Shown here piece after piece: positions 16,862 to 26,348 of a stretch of DNA of 64,000 nt (within the stretch, counting starts at the first letter, position 1; the number at the start of each line of letters is the position of its first letter). The DNA lies in the NCBI RefSeq assembly GCF_005048205.1, contig NZ_SUMF01000001.1, positions 186,001-250,000 on the forward strand, written 5' to 3'. A program made the position numbers and the translations under genes. The notes under the pieces are model-generated. The model was not told the origin of the DNA and ran no database searches. It saw nothing but the letters and a program-made list of their open reading frames with translations. Origin of the DNA: Chitiniphilus eburneus. Lineage in GTDB: Bacteria; Pseudomonadota; Gammaproteobacteria; Burkholderiales; Chitinibacteraceae.

Positions 16862-17341
16862 ATGTCCTTCCTGATCCGCCCCGCCGTGCCGGCCGACGTG
16901 CCCGCCATCCTGGCGATGATCCGCGAACTGGCGGAATTCGAGCGCCTGACGCATCTGCTGGAAAACACCGAGGCGATGTTGCACGACACGCTGTTCGGCG
17001 CCCACCCAGCGGCGGAATGCGTGGTCGGCGTCGAGGATGGCGCCCCCATCGCGTTCGCGCTGTTCCTGCATAACTACTCCACCTTCGTCGGCCGACGTGG
17101 GCTGTACCTGGAAGACCTGTACGTCCGCCCCGCCGGGCGTGGCAAGGGCTATGGCGGCGCCTTGATCCGCCATCTGGCGCGGCTGGCGGAGGAACGCGGT
17201 TGCGGTCGCTTCGAGTGGGCGGTGCTGGACTGGAACGAAAACGCCATCGGCTTCTACCGGGGGCTGGGCGCCGATGTCATGCCGGACTGGCGCATCTGCC
17301 GCGTCACCGGCGACGCGCTCAAGGCCCTGGCGGCGGGCTGA
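16862..17341 (+). CDS. GNAT-family N-acetyltransferase (SSAT/thialysine-acetyltransferase-like)
   Basis: A 159-residue single-domain GNAT enzyme that would transfer an acetyl group from acetyl-CoA. The N-terminus (FLIRPAVPADVPAILAMIRELA) and the AcCoA-binding motif A (YLEDLYVRPAGRGKGYGGALI) are clear. Motif B follows as WAVLDWNENAIGFYRGLGA. The LEDL-(Y/F)-V-x-P stretch and NxxAIxFYxxLGA end are typical of spermidine/thialysine acetyltransferases, but the substrate cannot be set from sequence. The next gene, a guanidinium-type SMR exporter, starts 74 nt downstream on the same strand. Confidence 0.85.
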   Translation: MSFLIRPAVPADVPAILAMIRELAEFERLTHLLENTEAMLHDTLFGAHPAAECVVGVEDGAPIAFALFLHNYSTFVGRRGLYLEDLYVRPAGRGKGYGGALIRHLARLAEERGCGRFEWAVLDWNENAIGFYRGLGADVMPDWRICRVTGDALKALAAG

Positions 17342-17415
17342 TCATCAAACGGGATGGCGCCTCTTTCGGGTTTCCGGCGCCCCCGTCCTGTCCGAGCCCG
17401 AACAGGAGCAATGCA

Positions 17416-17739
17416 ATGTTCAACTATTGGCTGGTCCTTGGCCTCGCGGTGTTCACCGAGATCATCTGGGCCTTGTCGCTCAAATACGTGCAGACCCACC
17501 CCAGCCCCTGGGTCATCGCCGGTTCGGTGGCGCTGTCGTTCGTCAATATGGCGCTGCTGTCGTTCGCGATGCGCGGCATTCCCGCCGGCACCGCCTACGC
17601 CATCTGGACCGGGCTGGGCGCCGTGGGCGTGACCGTCGGCGGCATCATCTGGTTTGGCGATCCGCTCGGCGCCGCCCGCGTGGCATTTCTGGGGCTGATC
17701 GTGGTCGGGGTGGTCGGGCTGAAGGCCGTCTCGCCCTGA
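17416..17739 (+). CDS. sugE: SMR-family transporter, SugE/Gdx-like
   Basis: A 107-residue, four-helix small multidrug resistance protein. The key glutamate lies in VFTEIIWALSLKY, and the GTAYAIWTGLGAVGVTVGG segment matches SugE/Gdx more closely than EmrE. SugE/Gdx proteins export guanidinium in exchange for protons; quaternary ammonium export is the alternative for this subfamily. The ATG at 17416 follows AGGAGC. I looked for a guanidine riboswitch in the short leader and found none. A strong terminator follows. Confidence 0.85.
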   Translation: MFNYWLVLGLAVFTEIIWALSLKYVQTHPSPWVIAGSVALSFVNMALLSFAMRGIPAGTAYAIWTGLGAVGVTVGGIIWFGDPLGAARVAFLGLIVVGVVGLKAVSP

Positions 17740-17756
17740 TGGCGAAGCATCCTTGG

Positions 17757-17784
17757 AAAAAGCCGGCTTGCGCCGGCTTTTTTT
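17757..17784 (+). terminator. terminator between sugE-like gene and dienelactone hydrolase gene
   Basis: AAAAGCCGGC / GCCGGCTTTTTTT hairpin with a 4-nt loop and a long T tract, between convergent genes. Confidence 0.9.
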
Positions 17785-17794
17785 GCTTTGCGAA

Positions 17795-18643
17795 CTACAC
17801 GCCGTGGCGCTTGAACCACTGCGTCATTTCCAACCAGCCATCCTGCGCGGCGGCGCGGTGATAACTGGGTCGGTAGTCCGCGTTGAAGCCGTGCCCGGCA
17901 TCTTCATAGACGACGATACGCGAAGGCCGTGCCGAACGCTTGATTGCCACCCGCATCCGCTCCACGCCATCGAGCGGAATACCCTGATCCTTGCCACCGT
18001 ATAGTCCGAGCACCGGTACCTTCAGTTGTGCCGCGACATCGATCGGCTGCAACGGCGTATTGTCGCTGGCCTTGCCCTCCACCCGGCCGTACCACGCCAC
18101 GATCGCCTTCAGCGCCGGGTTATGCGCCGCATACAGCCAGGCAATGCGCCCGCCCCAGCAGAAGCCGGTCAGCGCCACACGCGCCGGATCGCCGCCATGG
18201 GCGGCCGCCCACGCCACCATACCATCCAGATCCCCCATCACCTGCGCATCGGGCACCTTGGTCACCACTTCGCGCTGCAATGTCTCGATATCCGTGTATT
18301 TACGCGGGTCGCCCTGACGGAAATACAGATCGGGCGCGATGGCCAGGTAACCCGCCTTCGCCAGACGGCGGCACAGGTCCTGGATGTGTTCATGCACGCC
18401 AAAGATCTCCTGCACCACGATCACCGTGGGCAGCGGCCCGCTGGCATTGGCGGGGCGCGCAACATACGCCGGCAACTCCACATCGCCACGTTCGATGAAT
18501 GCCGGGCCGACCTCCAGGCCGTCGCTATCGGTCACGATGGTCGATGCGGCCACTGGCCGTACCGCCAGGGCAAAACCCGTGGCCAGAGCGGCGGCCAGGA
18601 AGCCACGGCGTTCGTGCAGAAAGGATGTGGGCTGATCAGGCAT
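17795..18643 (-). CDS. Tat-exported dienelactone hydrolase family protein
   Basis: An alpha/beta hydrolase of 282 residues. The N-terminus has a twin-arginine motif (ERRGFLAAALATGFALA), suggesting folded export. The catalytic Cys is in GFCWGGRI, the acid residue in GLYGGKDQGIP and the His in EDAGHGFNADYRPSYH, which is the Cys-Asp-His triad of carboxymethylenebutenolidase-type enzymes. The N-terminal VVQEIFGVHEHIQDLCRRLA strand-helix is diagnostic for the family. The substrate is unknown; the isolated position does not suggest an aromatic-degradation operon. Confidence 0.88.
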   Translation of the reverse strand: MPDQPTSFLHERRGFLAAALATGFALAVRPVAASTIVTDSDGLEVGPAFIERGDVELPAYVARPANASGPLPTVIVVQEIFGVHEHIQDLCRRLAKAGYLAIAPDLYFRQGDPRKYTDIETLQREVVTKVPDAQVMGDLDGMVAWAAAHGGDPARVALTGFCWGGRIAWLYAAHNPALKAIVAWYGRVEGKASDNTPLQPIDVAAQLKVPVLGLYGGKDQGIPLDGVERMRVAIKRSARPSRIVVYEDAGHGFNADYRPSYHRAAAQDGWLEMTQWFKRHGV

Positions 18644-18776
18644 GGAAACTCCTCGATAGGAAAAGGCAGCTCGGCTGCGGATGGCTACGGATGCGCGATA
18701 CCGAATACAGGCAAAAATCGGCGCGGCGGACGTCTATGCTGAACGCCATGTCCGTCACATATTAGCAACCGTTCTC

Positions 18777-19451
18777 ATGCAGAAAACCCTTTTACTCACA
18801 GGCGCCAACCGGGGCCTCGGGCTGGAGTTCGTCCAGCAATACCTGGCAGCGGGCTGGCGGGTGATCGCCATTGCGCGCCAGCATGCCGATGCATTGACAG
18901 CGGCGCCCCCGCCATCGTTGCGCCTGCTCTCGCTGGACGTCACCGACTGGCATGCCGTGGCCACGCTGGGTGACCGCCTGGCGGACGAGCGCATCGACCT
19001 GCTGCTGAACAACGCAGGCCGCTACGGTGGCGATGCACAGGAGCTGGGAAAGCTGGACGCGGAGGAATGGTTACGCGTGCTGGCAGTCAATACCATCGCG
19101 CCAGCCATGCTGGTGCAGGCATTGCTGCCACGACTGGCCACGGGTGCGGTCATCGCCTCGATCAGCAGTAAGATGGGCAGCATCGAGCAGAACACCAGCG
19201 GTGGCGCCTACCTCTATCGCTCATCGAAAGCAGCGCTGAATGCGGCCAACCGCAGCCTTGCGCTCGACCTGCGCGGACGGCATACCTGCGTCGTGCTGCA
19301 CCCCGGCTGGGTGCAAACCGATATGGGTGGCGCCAGCGCGCCGCTGACACCACACGAATCGGTGCGCGGCATGCGGGCGGTACTGGAACGCGTCATGCCA
19401 GCCGACAGCGGCGGATTTTTCGATTACGACGGCGCGCCGCTCCCCTGGTGA
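18777..19451 (+). CDS. short-chain dehydrogenase/reductase
   Basis: A 224-residue classical-type SDR with Rossmann motif TGANRGLGLEF at the N-terminus, NNAG at about residue 78, catalytic Ser in ASISSKMGS and the YxxxK motif as YRSSKAAL, followed by the PGWVQTDMGG substrate-loop motif. These residues are all in place, so it should be an active NAD(P)-dependent oxidoreductase. It resembles the C-factor/sniffer-type group, but the substrate is not known. The ATG at 18777 is chosen because the glycine motif follows directly; the frame is open upstream to 18681. The gene is convergent with the OYE-family gene. Confidence 0.85.
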   Translation: MQKTLLLTGANRGLGLEFVQQYLAAGWRVIAIARQHADALTAAPPPSLRLLSLDVTDWHAVATLGDRLADERIDLLLNNAGRYGGDAQELGKLDAEEWLRVLAVNTIAPAMLVQALLPRLATGAVIASISSKMGSIEQNTSGGAYLYRSSKAALNAANRSLALDLRGRHTCVVLHPGWVQTDMGGASAPLTPHESVRGMRAVLERVMPADSGGFFDYDGAPLPW

Positions 19452-19482
19452 GCAGCCCGGCCAAGGTTGCCGGCTGCGGGAT

Positions 19483-20595
<1,113 letters not shown>

Positions 20596-20711
20596 TCAAT
20601 CGCGATTACCCATGGGGTGCACGATCAACCCGGGTTTGCACTGCACATTGGGGGCCACTGCGCAAGTTGCAAGCGAGCCGGTAATTTTGGCACCAGGGTA
20701 TTTCGTGCTCC

Positions 20712-20822
20712 TCAATCCAGTGGTGAAACCCCATAAATCAGTAATGTGCACATCGACGCTACGCAAGCGGCGGCCATACCGATCCACAGCGCCTTGCTCC
20801 AGGCAGCCTTCATTTCTTCCAT
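20712..20822 (-). CDS. putative 36-residue single-pass membrane microprotein
   Basis: MEEMKAAWSKALWIGMAAAC opens a 36-codon frame with one hydrophobic segment (ALWIGMAAACVASMCTLLIYG). The ATG at 20822 has GGAG seven nt upstream, which is a proper ribosome binding site. The frame is also open upstream to 20966, but that part is AT-rich and lacks a start signal. It is isolated between the OYE and RquA-like genes. Function unknown; small membrane proteins of this kind often modulate larger membrane complexes, which is only inference here. Confidence 0.5.
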   Translation of the reverse strand: MEEMKAAWSKALWIGMAAACVASMCTLLIYGVSPLD

Positions 20823-21137
20823 GCCGAACTCCTCCAGTGGAACTTCCCATGCTTTTTTCGGCGCGGTGATTTGTTGCGGCGCAGCAGCAAATCCATTGAA
20901 TTTTATGGATATACAAGCATTCTCGCCATTGTTTTTCCGTGCCGTGACCGGCTTTTTTTCTGGCAAAACCGGTCGCGCACCACTATGCCGTAGGCATGGT
21001 CAAAACGGAGTTTTCATGCGATAAGCGGTAGTTTTCAGCGGAAGACTACACAAAACCAACTTTGGGCCAAGACAAGATGCCAACATCGTCAAACCCGTAG
21101 ATTGGAACTCAATTTCATCCAGTCCCCCGAGGCAGCC
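20823..21137. other. intergenic region upstream of the RquA-like gene
   Basis: A mildly AT-rich stretch between divergent genes that presumably holds both promoters. No clear -35/-10 pair or palindrome could be chosen. Confidence 0.4.
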
Positions 21138-21848
21138 ATGCGCCGAATCCCGCCCGAGCAATTGCAACGCCCTGTCCAAGCCTATTACGACGGCGTACCG
21201 AACTACCTGGTCGATGTTTACGACTGGTGCTATGTGAACCCGCGGCGCGCCCGGCTGCTTGATCGCAACATCGTGGTTCGCACGTTGTTGTTCCTCCAGG
21301 ATCAGCGGCTGATGCGCAGCTACCTGGAGCGCATCCGCCCTGGCTCCCGCGTATGGCAGGTGGCGCACGTCTACGGCGACCTGGTCACGCGCGCGGCGCG
21401 CGCCGTGGGGCCGCATGGATCGTTCCACCTCTCGGACATCACGCCGATCCAGGTGGAGCGTGGCCTGCTCAAGCTGGGTCGCATGCCCTGGGCCCGCGTG
21501 TTCCGTGCCGACGCCGGTAGCTTCGGAGGCCAGGGCAAATACGACATGGCATGCAGCTTCTTCCTGCTGCATGAAATCCCCGAGGACAAGAAGCGCGAGG
21601 TGGTCGATCGCATGCTGGCGTCGCTGGCCGAAGGCGGCGAAGCGGTATTCGTCGATTACCACCGTCCCCGGCCCTGGCAGCCGATCGGCTGGTTGCTGCG
21701 CGGCGTGAACGCACTCTTGGAGCCGTTCGCCTACGCACTGTGGCAGCACGAGATCCAGGAGTACGCCACGAATGCCGATGACTACACCTGGGAGAAGCGC
21801 ACCTTCTTCGGTGGTGTCTACCAACGCGTGGTGGCGCGCAAGAAATGA
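21138..21848 (+). CDS. rquA: RquA-like SAM-dependent enzyme (rhodoquinone biosynthesis)
   Basis: A 236-residue class I SAM-dependent methyltransferase-fold protein of the UbiE-derived RquA type. Known RquA converts ubiquinone to rhodoquinone, used for fumarate respiration at low oxygen. Family marks: PNYLVDVYDWCYVNPRRARL at the N-terminus, a modified SAM motif I QVAHVYGDL in place of the UbiE DVAGGTGD type, FFLLHEIPEDKKREV, VDYHRPRPWQP and the C-terminal FFGGVYQRVV. The ATG at 21138 is preferred to a TTG at 21102. A UbiH-type monooxygenase gene lies ~0.9 kb away. The name is from motif recognition, not from a search. Confidence 0.75.
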   Translation: MRRIPPEQLQRPVQAYYDGVPNYLVDVYDWCYVNPRRARLLDRNIVVRTLLFLQDQRLMRSYLERIRPGSRVWQVAHVYGDLVTRAARAVGPHGSFHLSDITPIQVERGLLKLGRMPWARVFRADAGSFGGQGKYDMACSFFLLHEIPEDKKREVVDRMLASLAEGGEAVFVDYHRPRPWQPIGWLLRGVNALLEPFAYALWQHEIQEYATNADDYTWEKRTFFGGVYQRVVARKK

Positions 21849-21875
21849 AAAACGCGGCCTCGGCCGCGTTTTTTC
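21847..21875 (+). terminator. terminator between rquA-like gene and dsbC
   Basis: AACGCGGCC / GGCCGCGTT stem with a TC loop and six T, directly after the stop codon of the rquA-like gene. Confidence 0.88.
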
Positions 21876-21931
21876 CGGTTACCACAGCGGCCGGGGCACC
21901 TCTTGGACAAGGTGCCCCGGCCGTTTACCGC

Positions 21932-22690
21932 TTATTTCTTCGCCGGCGTGGCCAGCATGGCTTCCAGTTGTTCCTTGGGAATCGCGCCGGACACGATGCG
22001 CCCATTGCCGAAGATCAGCGCTGGCGTGCCGCTGATGCCCAGTTTTTCGCCCAGCGCCAGATTGTCGTTGATCGGGTTGGCGCAATCGGCATTGCTGTCC
22101 TCGGGCAACTTCTCGTCGTGCACCCAGGTTTGCCAGGCGGCGGTACGATCTTTCGCGCACCAGATCAGCTTGGACTTGCGATCCGCGTCCGGGTGGATCG
22201 ACAGCGGGAACAGGAAGGTATAGATCGTCACGTTGTCCACACCGTTCAGGCTGTCTTTCTCCAGCCGCTTGCAGAACGGACAATCCGGATCGGAGAATAC
22301 CGCCAGCTTGCGGCTGCCGTCGCCGCGCACTTCCTTGATCGCCTTGTCCAGCGGCAGCTTGGAGAAATCGGTGACCGCCAGCTCGGCGATGCGATCCTGC
22401 GTCAGGCTGCTCTTGCGGGCCACGTCCACCAGATCGCCGACCAGGATGTAGTCGCCCTTGGCATCGGTGTAGACGATCTGGCGGCCTTCCAGTACCACTT
22501 CGTACAGCCCCTTGATCGGCGTGGCGCCGATGCTGACGACACTGCGACCATCCAGCGACTTTTGCAGCTTGGCGCGCAGCGCCGTGGCTTCCTTGGGTTC
22601 CTTGGCCGTGTCGGCAGATGCCGAACATGCGGTCAGCGCGATCATGCCGGTGGCGATCACGGTACGGATGAAACGAGCGGGAGCATGCAT
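21932..22690 (-). CDS. dsbC: DsbC-type thiol:disulfide isomerase, possible lipoprotein
   Basis: Periplasmic disulfide isomerase that reshuffles wrong disulfides. The 252-residue protein has an N-terminal dimerisation domain (VVSIGATPIKGLYEVVLEG, YILVGDLVDV), a linker helix, and a thioredoxin domain with the active site DPDCPFCKRL (Cys137 and Cys140), a second Cys pair in WCAKDRT and NADCANP, and the cis-Pro loop GISGTPALIFGNG. The signal sequence contains a lipobox-like LTAC (Cys22) as well as a possible ASA-D cleavage site, so lipid anchoring is possible. It lies 21 nt downstream of the UbiH-type gene on the same strand and is probably co-transcribed. Confidence 0.92.
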   Translation of the reverse strand: MHAPARFIRTVIATGMIALTACSASADTAKEPKEATALRAKLQKSLDGRSVVSIGATPIKGLYEVVLEGRQIVYTDAKGDYILVGDLVDVARKSSLTQDRIAELAVTDFSKLPLDKAIKEVRGDGSRKLAVFSDPDCPFCKRLEKDSLNGVDNVTIYTFLFPLSIHPDADRKSKLIWCAKDRTAAWQTWVHDEKLPEDSNADCANPINDNLALGEKLGISGTPALIFGNGRIVSGAIPKEQLEAMLATPAKK

Positions 22691-22711
22691 CTTGTTATTC
22701 CTCTAACGGGG

Positions 22712-23887
22712 TCAGGCATCCATCGCGTGGCGAACCAACCGGTGCTTGAGCCAGGACTGCCGGTCGGTCAACCCAAGGCCGAGATTGCGCGCGGCCTTGA
22801 GCAACGGGTTGGGGTTGTTGAACAGTTTCTGCAATCCGTCGCAGACGGTCTGCATCAGGTACACCGGCTCGCGGCGCGCCCGTTCGTAGCGGCGCAATAC
22901 CAGATAATCGCCGCAGCGCTGCGGCGATTCGGCAATCAATATCCGCGCAAGTTCAGCCACGTCACCGAAACCCAGGTTCACGCCCTGTCCGGCCAGCGGA
23001 TGTACCGTATGCGCGGCGTCGCCCACCAGTGCCAGCCGTGCTTCGACCAAGTGAGCGACGTGATTCAACTGCAAAGGAAAGGCCGCGGTCTTGCCGATCT
23101 GATGCAAGTACCCCAGCCGCCGACCGCCGGCCACCGCCACCCGTTCCGCCAGCGCAACGGCATCCAGCGCCAGCAACTCGTCGCGCAGCGCATCGCCGCA
23201 GGACCACACCATCGACATGCGCTGGCCAGCCAAGGGCAGCCAGGCCAGTACGCCATCCTCGAAAAACCATTGGTGCGCCACGCCGCGATGCGGCTTTTCG
23301 CATTCGAAATTGGCCACCACGCCCGATTGCCCGTAGGGCCGCTTTGCCACCTGGATGCCACGCTGCCCGCGCACCCAGGAATGGGCGCCGTCGGCGCCGA
23401 CCACCAGCCGTGCACTCAACGTAGCGCCATCGGCCAGCGTCAGGTGTGCCGCATCGGCATCAATTTGAAGTGCCGCCGGCTGGGCCGGGCACAGCACGCG
23501 GACATTGGGCGCTTCATTCACCGTCAGCCACAATGCGCGTTGCAGCGCGCGGTTCTCCAGGATCACCGCCAGTTCGTCGACACCGGCTTCGGGCGCGGCG
23601 AAGCCCAGTTGGGCGCGCCCGTCGTCGCCGAAGATGCGCATCTCGGCCACCGGCTGCAAACGGGCCGGATCCAGGCGCCCCCAGGCGCCGATATCGGTCA
23701 GCAGACGCCGGCTGGCGCGGCTGATGGCATAGATGCGCGCATCCCAGGTATCGGCGGGAAAATCGAGAGCGGGCGGCCGGCCTTCCAGCAGCAGCACCGA
23801 CAGCGGCGTATTGGCCAACGCCGCGGCCAGCGCCGCGCCGACCAGCCCGCCACCAACGATGATGAGATCGGCGTCGAGAGATTTCAT
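22712..23887 (-). CDS. UbiH/UbiF-family FAD-dependent monooxygenase
   Basis: Flavoprotein hydroxylase of ubiquinone ring positions. The 391-residue protein has the N-terminal FAD motif DLIIVGGGLVGAALAAALA, the DG motif LVVGADGAHSWVR, and the second FAD motif LALVGDAAHTVHPLAGQGVNLGFGD. These define the UbiH/F/I/VisC group, but which ring carbon is oxidised cannot be told from sequence. It sits in a leftward pair with dsbC and is divergent from comEC, whose possible first start lies 8 nt away. Together with the nearby RquA-like gene it makes a quinone-related neighbourhood. Confidence 0.88.
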   Translation of the reverse strand: MKSLDADLIIVGGGLVGAALAAALANTPLSVLLLEGRPPALDFPADTWDARIYAISRASRRLLTDIGAWGRLDPARLQPVAEMRIFGDDGRAQLGFAAPEAGVDELAVILENRALQRALWLTVNEAPNVRVLCPAQPAALQIDADAAHLTLADGATLSARLVVGADGAHSWVRGQRGIQVAKRPYGQSGVVANFECEKPHRGVAHQWFFEDGVLAWLPLAGQRMSMVWSCGDALRDELLALDAVALAERVAVAGGRRLGYLHQIGKTAAFPLQLNHVAHLVEARLALVGDAAHTVHPLAGQGVNLGFGDVAELARILIAESPQRCGDYLVLRRYERARREPVYLMQTVCDGLQKLFNNPNPLLKAARNLGLGLTDRQSWLKHRLVRHAMDA

Positions 23888-23931
23888 GCCGGGCAGTGTA
23901 CCGGCTCACGCCGTGCCATGCGAGTTGCGGC

Positions 23932-26214
23932 GTGAACGGACTGGGCCGCTATCTACTGACCCTGGGTGCCTTCGTCGCCGGCGTGTGCCTGTTGCAACAG
24001 CAGGCGACGTTACCCCCGCTGCTTCCGCTGCTGTTGGCAGCGGCGCTCGCCGCTGGCATGGCCTGGCGCGCACCGCGACTGCGCCTGCCGTGCCTGGCGC
24101 TGGCCGCGCTGCTCATCGGAATGGTCTGGGCGGGTTGGCATGCGCAGGTGCGCCTGGCCGATCGGCTGTCCGTCGCGACGGAAGGCCGGACCGTGGTCGC
24201 CAATGGCCATATCGACACCCTGCCCCACGCCACACGCCATGGCATGCGCTTCGGCTTTCGGCCCGATTCCGGTAGCGGCCTGCCGAGTCGCGTCCAGGTC
24301 AGTTGGTATGGCGAGCCGCCACCGCTGGGCGTGGGCGAGCGCTGGCGACTGACGCTCAGGCCCAAGCGCCCGCACGGCGTCGTCAACCCCGGTGGCCACG
24401 ATCTGGAACGCTGGATGCTGCAAAACAACCTCGGCGCCACAGCCACCGTGCGACACGGCGAGCGCCTGCCCGGCCACGCCTGGCGCGCGGGCATCGACCG
24501 CATTCGCGCACAACTGGGCGAGCGTATCCGCCACACGCTGGGCGACGCCCCCCATGCCGGCGTGATCGTGGCGCTGGCGGTGGGCGAGCAATCGGCCATC
24601 ACTCCCGATTTGTGGCAGCGCTTTGCCCGCACCGGCATCACGCATCTGGTCAGCATCTCCGGCCTGCATGTCACCTTGCTGGCGACGCTGGTCGGCGGTG
24701 CCGTCGGCGCGCTCTGGCGGCGCGTGCCCTGGCTGGCGTCGCGCTGGGCCACGCCGCGCGCCCGGCTCGCCGCGGGCCTGTTCACCGCATTGTGCTACAG
24801 CCTGCTGGCGGGGTTCGGGGTTCCGACGCGCCGCACCCTGCTGATGTTGCTGGTGGGCGGCATCTGCCTGTGGCGAGCCGCCCCCATGGCCACGAGCGCG
24901 GTCTGGATCACCGCCCTGGCTGCAGTGGTGCTGTTCGATCCGTTCGCCGTGCTGGCGCCGGGCTTCTGGCTGTCGTTCCTCACCGTCGGCGCGCTGTTGT
25001 GGCTGGCCGGCAACCGCGATGGCCGGCCGCACTGGGCGCGAGCCTGGGCAGGAACACAATGGGCAGCAACGCTGGCCACATTTCCGCTGCTCGTGCTCTG
25101 GTTCCAGCAGGTTCCGCTGGCATCGCCGCTGGCCAACGCGGTGGCGATCCCCCTGGTCAGCCTGGTGGTAACGCCGCTGACGCTGCTCGGCCTGCTCGAC
25201 CCCAGCGGCCTGTTGCTATGGCTGGCAGAACGCGTGTTCGCCGGGACCGACTGGCTGCTCGGCTGGCTGGCCGCCCTGCCCTACGCCACCTGGAACCTGC
25301 CGACGCCACCGGCCTGGATGCTGGCACCAGCCGCGATCGGCGTGCTGCTGGCGCTGCTGCCGACCGGCGTACCCGGCCGCTGGCTGGCGCCACTGTTCCT
25401 GTTGCCGCTGTTCCTGATCCGGCCAGAGCCACTGCCGCCCGGCCATTTCCGCGCCACCGTGCTCGACGTGGGCCAAGGGTTGTCGGTGCTGGTTCAGACA
25501 CGCCACCACGCCCTGCTGTATGACACCGCCACGGAAGGCATGGCCGAACGCGCCATCCTGCCCAGCCTGCGCGCGCTGAATGTGCGCCGGCTGGATACGC
25601 TACTGGTGTCGCACGACGACAACGACCACGCCGGTGGCGTGCAGGCCATCCTCGACGGTCTGCCCGTGGAGCGCTGGTCGGGCAGCCTACCACCGACGCA
25701 TCCGGCCCGCGCCGCATCCGTGCCTTATGCGCCCTGCATCGCCGGGCAACGCTGGCAATGGGATGCCGTGCACTTCGAAGTCGTCTGGCCGCCCGCCGGC
25801 CACTCGGCACGGGATGACAATGGCGCCAGTTGCGTGCTTCGCGTCGCCAACGGCCAGACCAGCCTGCTGCTGCCCGGCGACATCGGCCGGCATCAGGAGG
25901 CCGCGCTGCGCGACACGGCGCTCGCCCCCGCCACGGTGGTGGTCGCCCCCCACCATGGCAGCCGTTCTTCGTCGGGAGGCACCTTCGTCGCCGCCACCGC
26001 GCCGGAATGGGTTGCGTATTCGGCAGGCTATCTCAACCGTTTTCGCCATCCCAACCGCATCGTGGTCGACCGCTACGCGGCGCACGGCGCACAGGCCCTG
26101 CGAACCGATGCCGATGGGGCACTGGTGTTCGATTTCGCAGAAACCGTGCTGGCACACGGCTGGCGCCAGCGGGTGCCGCGCTACTGGAGTTCAGCGCTGG
26201 TCACGCCCCAATGA
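23932..26214 (+). CDS. comEC: ComEC/Rec2 DNA-uptake channel protein
   Basis: Inner-membrane channel that brings single-stranded DNA into the cytoplasm during natural transformation. About 760 residues in three parts: an N-terminal membrane/OB-type region, a competence domain with the HLVSISGLHVTLLA signature and several helices, and a C-terminal metallo-beta-lactamase-like domain (VLDVGQGLSVLVQ, then LLVSHDDNDHAGG, and the late APHHGSRSSSGG). The metal-binding HxxxDH core reads HDDNDH, as in active-type versions. GTG at 23932 gives a normal N-terminus; GTG at 23896 is the alternative. Its presence implies competence, provided the pilus and comEA genes exist elsewhere. Confidence 0.92.
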   Translation: MNGLGRYLLTLGAFVAGVCLLQQQATLPPLLPLLLAAALAAGMAWRAPRLRLPCLALAALLIGMVWAGWHAQVRLADRLSVATEGRTVVANGHIDTLPHATRHGMRFGFRPDSGSGLPSRVQVSWYGEPPPLGVGERWRLTLRPKRPHGVVNPGGHDLERWMLQNNLGATATVRHGERLPGHAWRAGIDRIRAQLGERIRHTLGDAPHAGVIVALAVGEQSAITPDLWQRFARTGITHLVSISGLHVTLLATLVGGAVGALWRRVPWLASRWATPRARLAAGLFTALCYSLLAGFGVPTRRTLLMLLVGGICLWRAAPMATSAVWITALAAVVLFDPFAVLAPGFWLSFLTVGALLWLAGNRDGRPHWARAWAGTQWAATLATFPLLVLWFQQVPLASPLANAVAIPLVSLVVTPLTLLGLLDPSGLLLWLAERVFAGTDWLLGWLAALPYATWNLPTPPAWMLAPAAIGVLLALLPTGVPGRWLAPLFLLPLFLIRPEPLPPGHFRATVLDVGQGLSVLVQTRHHALLYDTATEGMAERAILPSLRALNVRRLDTLLVSHDDNDHAGGVQAILDGLPVERWSGSLPPTHPARAASVPYAPCIAGQRWQWDAVHFEVVWPPAGHSARDDNGASCVLRVANGQTSLLLPGDIGRHQEAALRDTALAPATVVVAPHHGSRSSSGGTFVAATAPEWVAYSAGYLNRFRHPNRIVVDRYAAHGAQALRTDADGALVFDFAETVLAHGWRQRVPRYWSSALVTPQ

Positions 26215-26240
26215 AAGAAGGCGACCGGAGCCGCCTTCTT
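26215..26240 (+). terminator. hairpin directly after comEC
   Basis: AAGAAGGCG / CGCCTTCTT stem immediately following the comEC stop. The T content is modest, so its strength is uncertain. Confidence 0.5.
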
Positions 26241-26291
26241 CGCCTTCTCTGTCCTTCAAGGCTGCCGTCTGAAGCTCGCCGAAGCGAAGCG

Positions 26292-26312
26292 CCCGGCGCG
26301 GCCGGGTTTTGT
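26292..26312 (+). terminator. second hairpin after comEC
   Basis: CCCGG CGCG CCGGG followed by TTTTGTT, between convergent comEC and ybiT. Confidence 0.5.
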
Positions 26313-26348
26313 TACCGGGCAATCGACGACAGCAACGACCCTTCGCCG

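Noticed and set aside
17342-17415. Guanidine riboswitch in the leader of the sugE-like gene
   Set aside because: Looked for ykkC, mini-ykkC (paired ACGR hairpins) and ykkC-III patterns; the 74-nt leader does not fit any.
21845-23935. 696-codon plus-strand frame over dsbC and the UbiH-type gene
   Set aside because: It runs antisense through two well-supported genes and a terminator.
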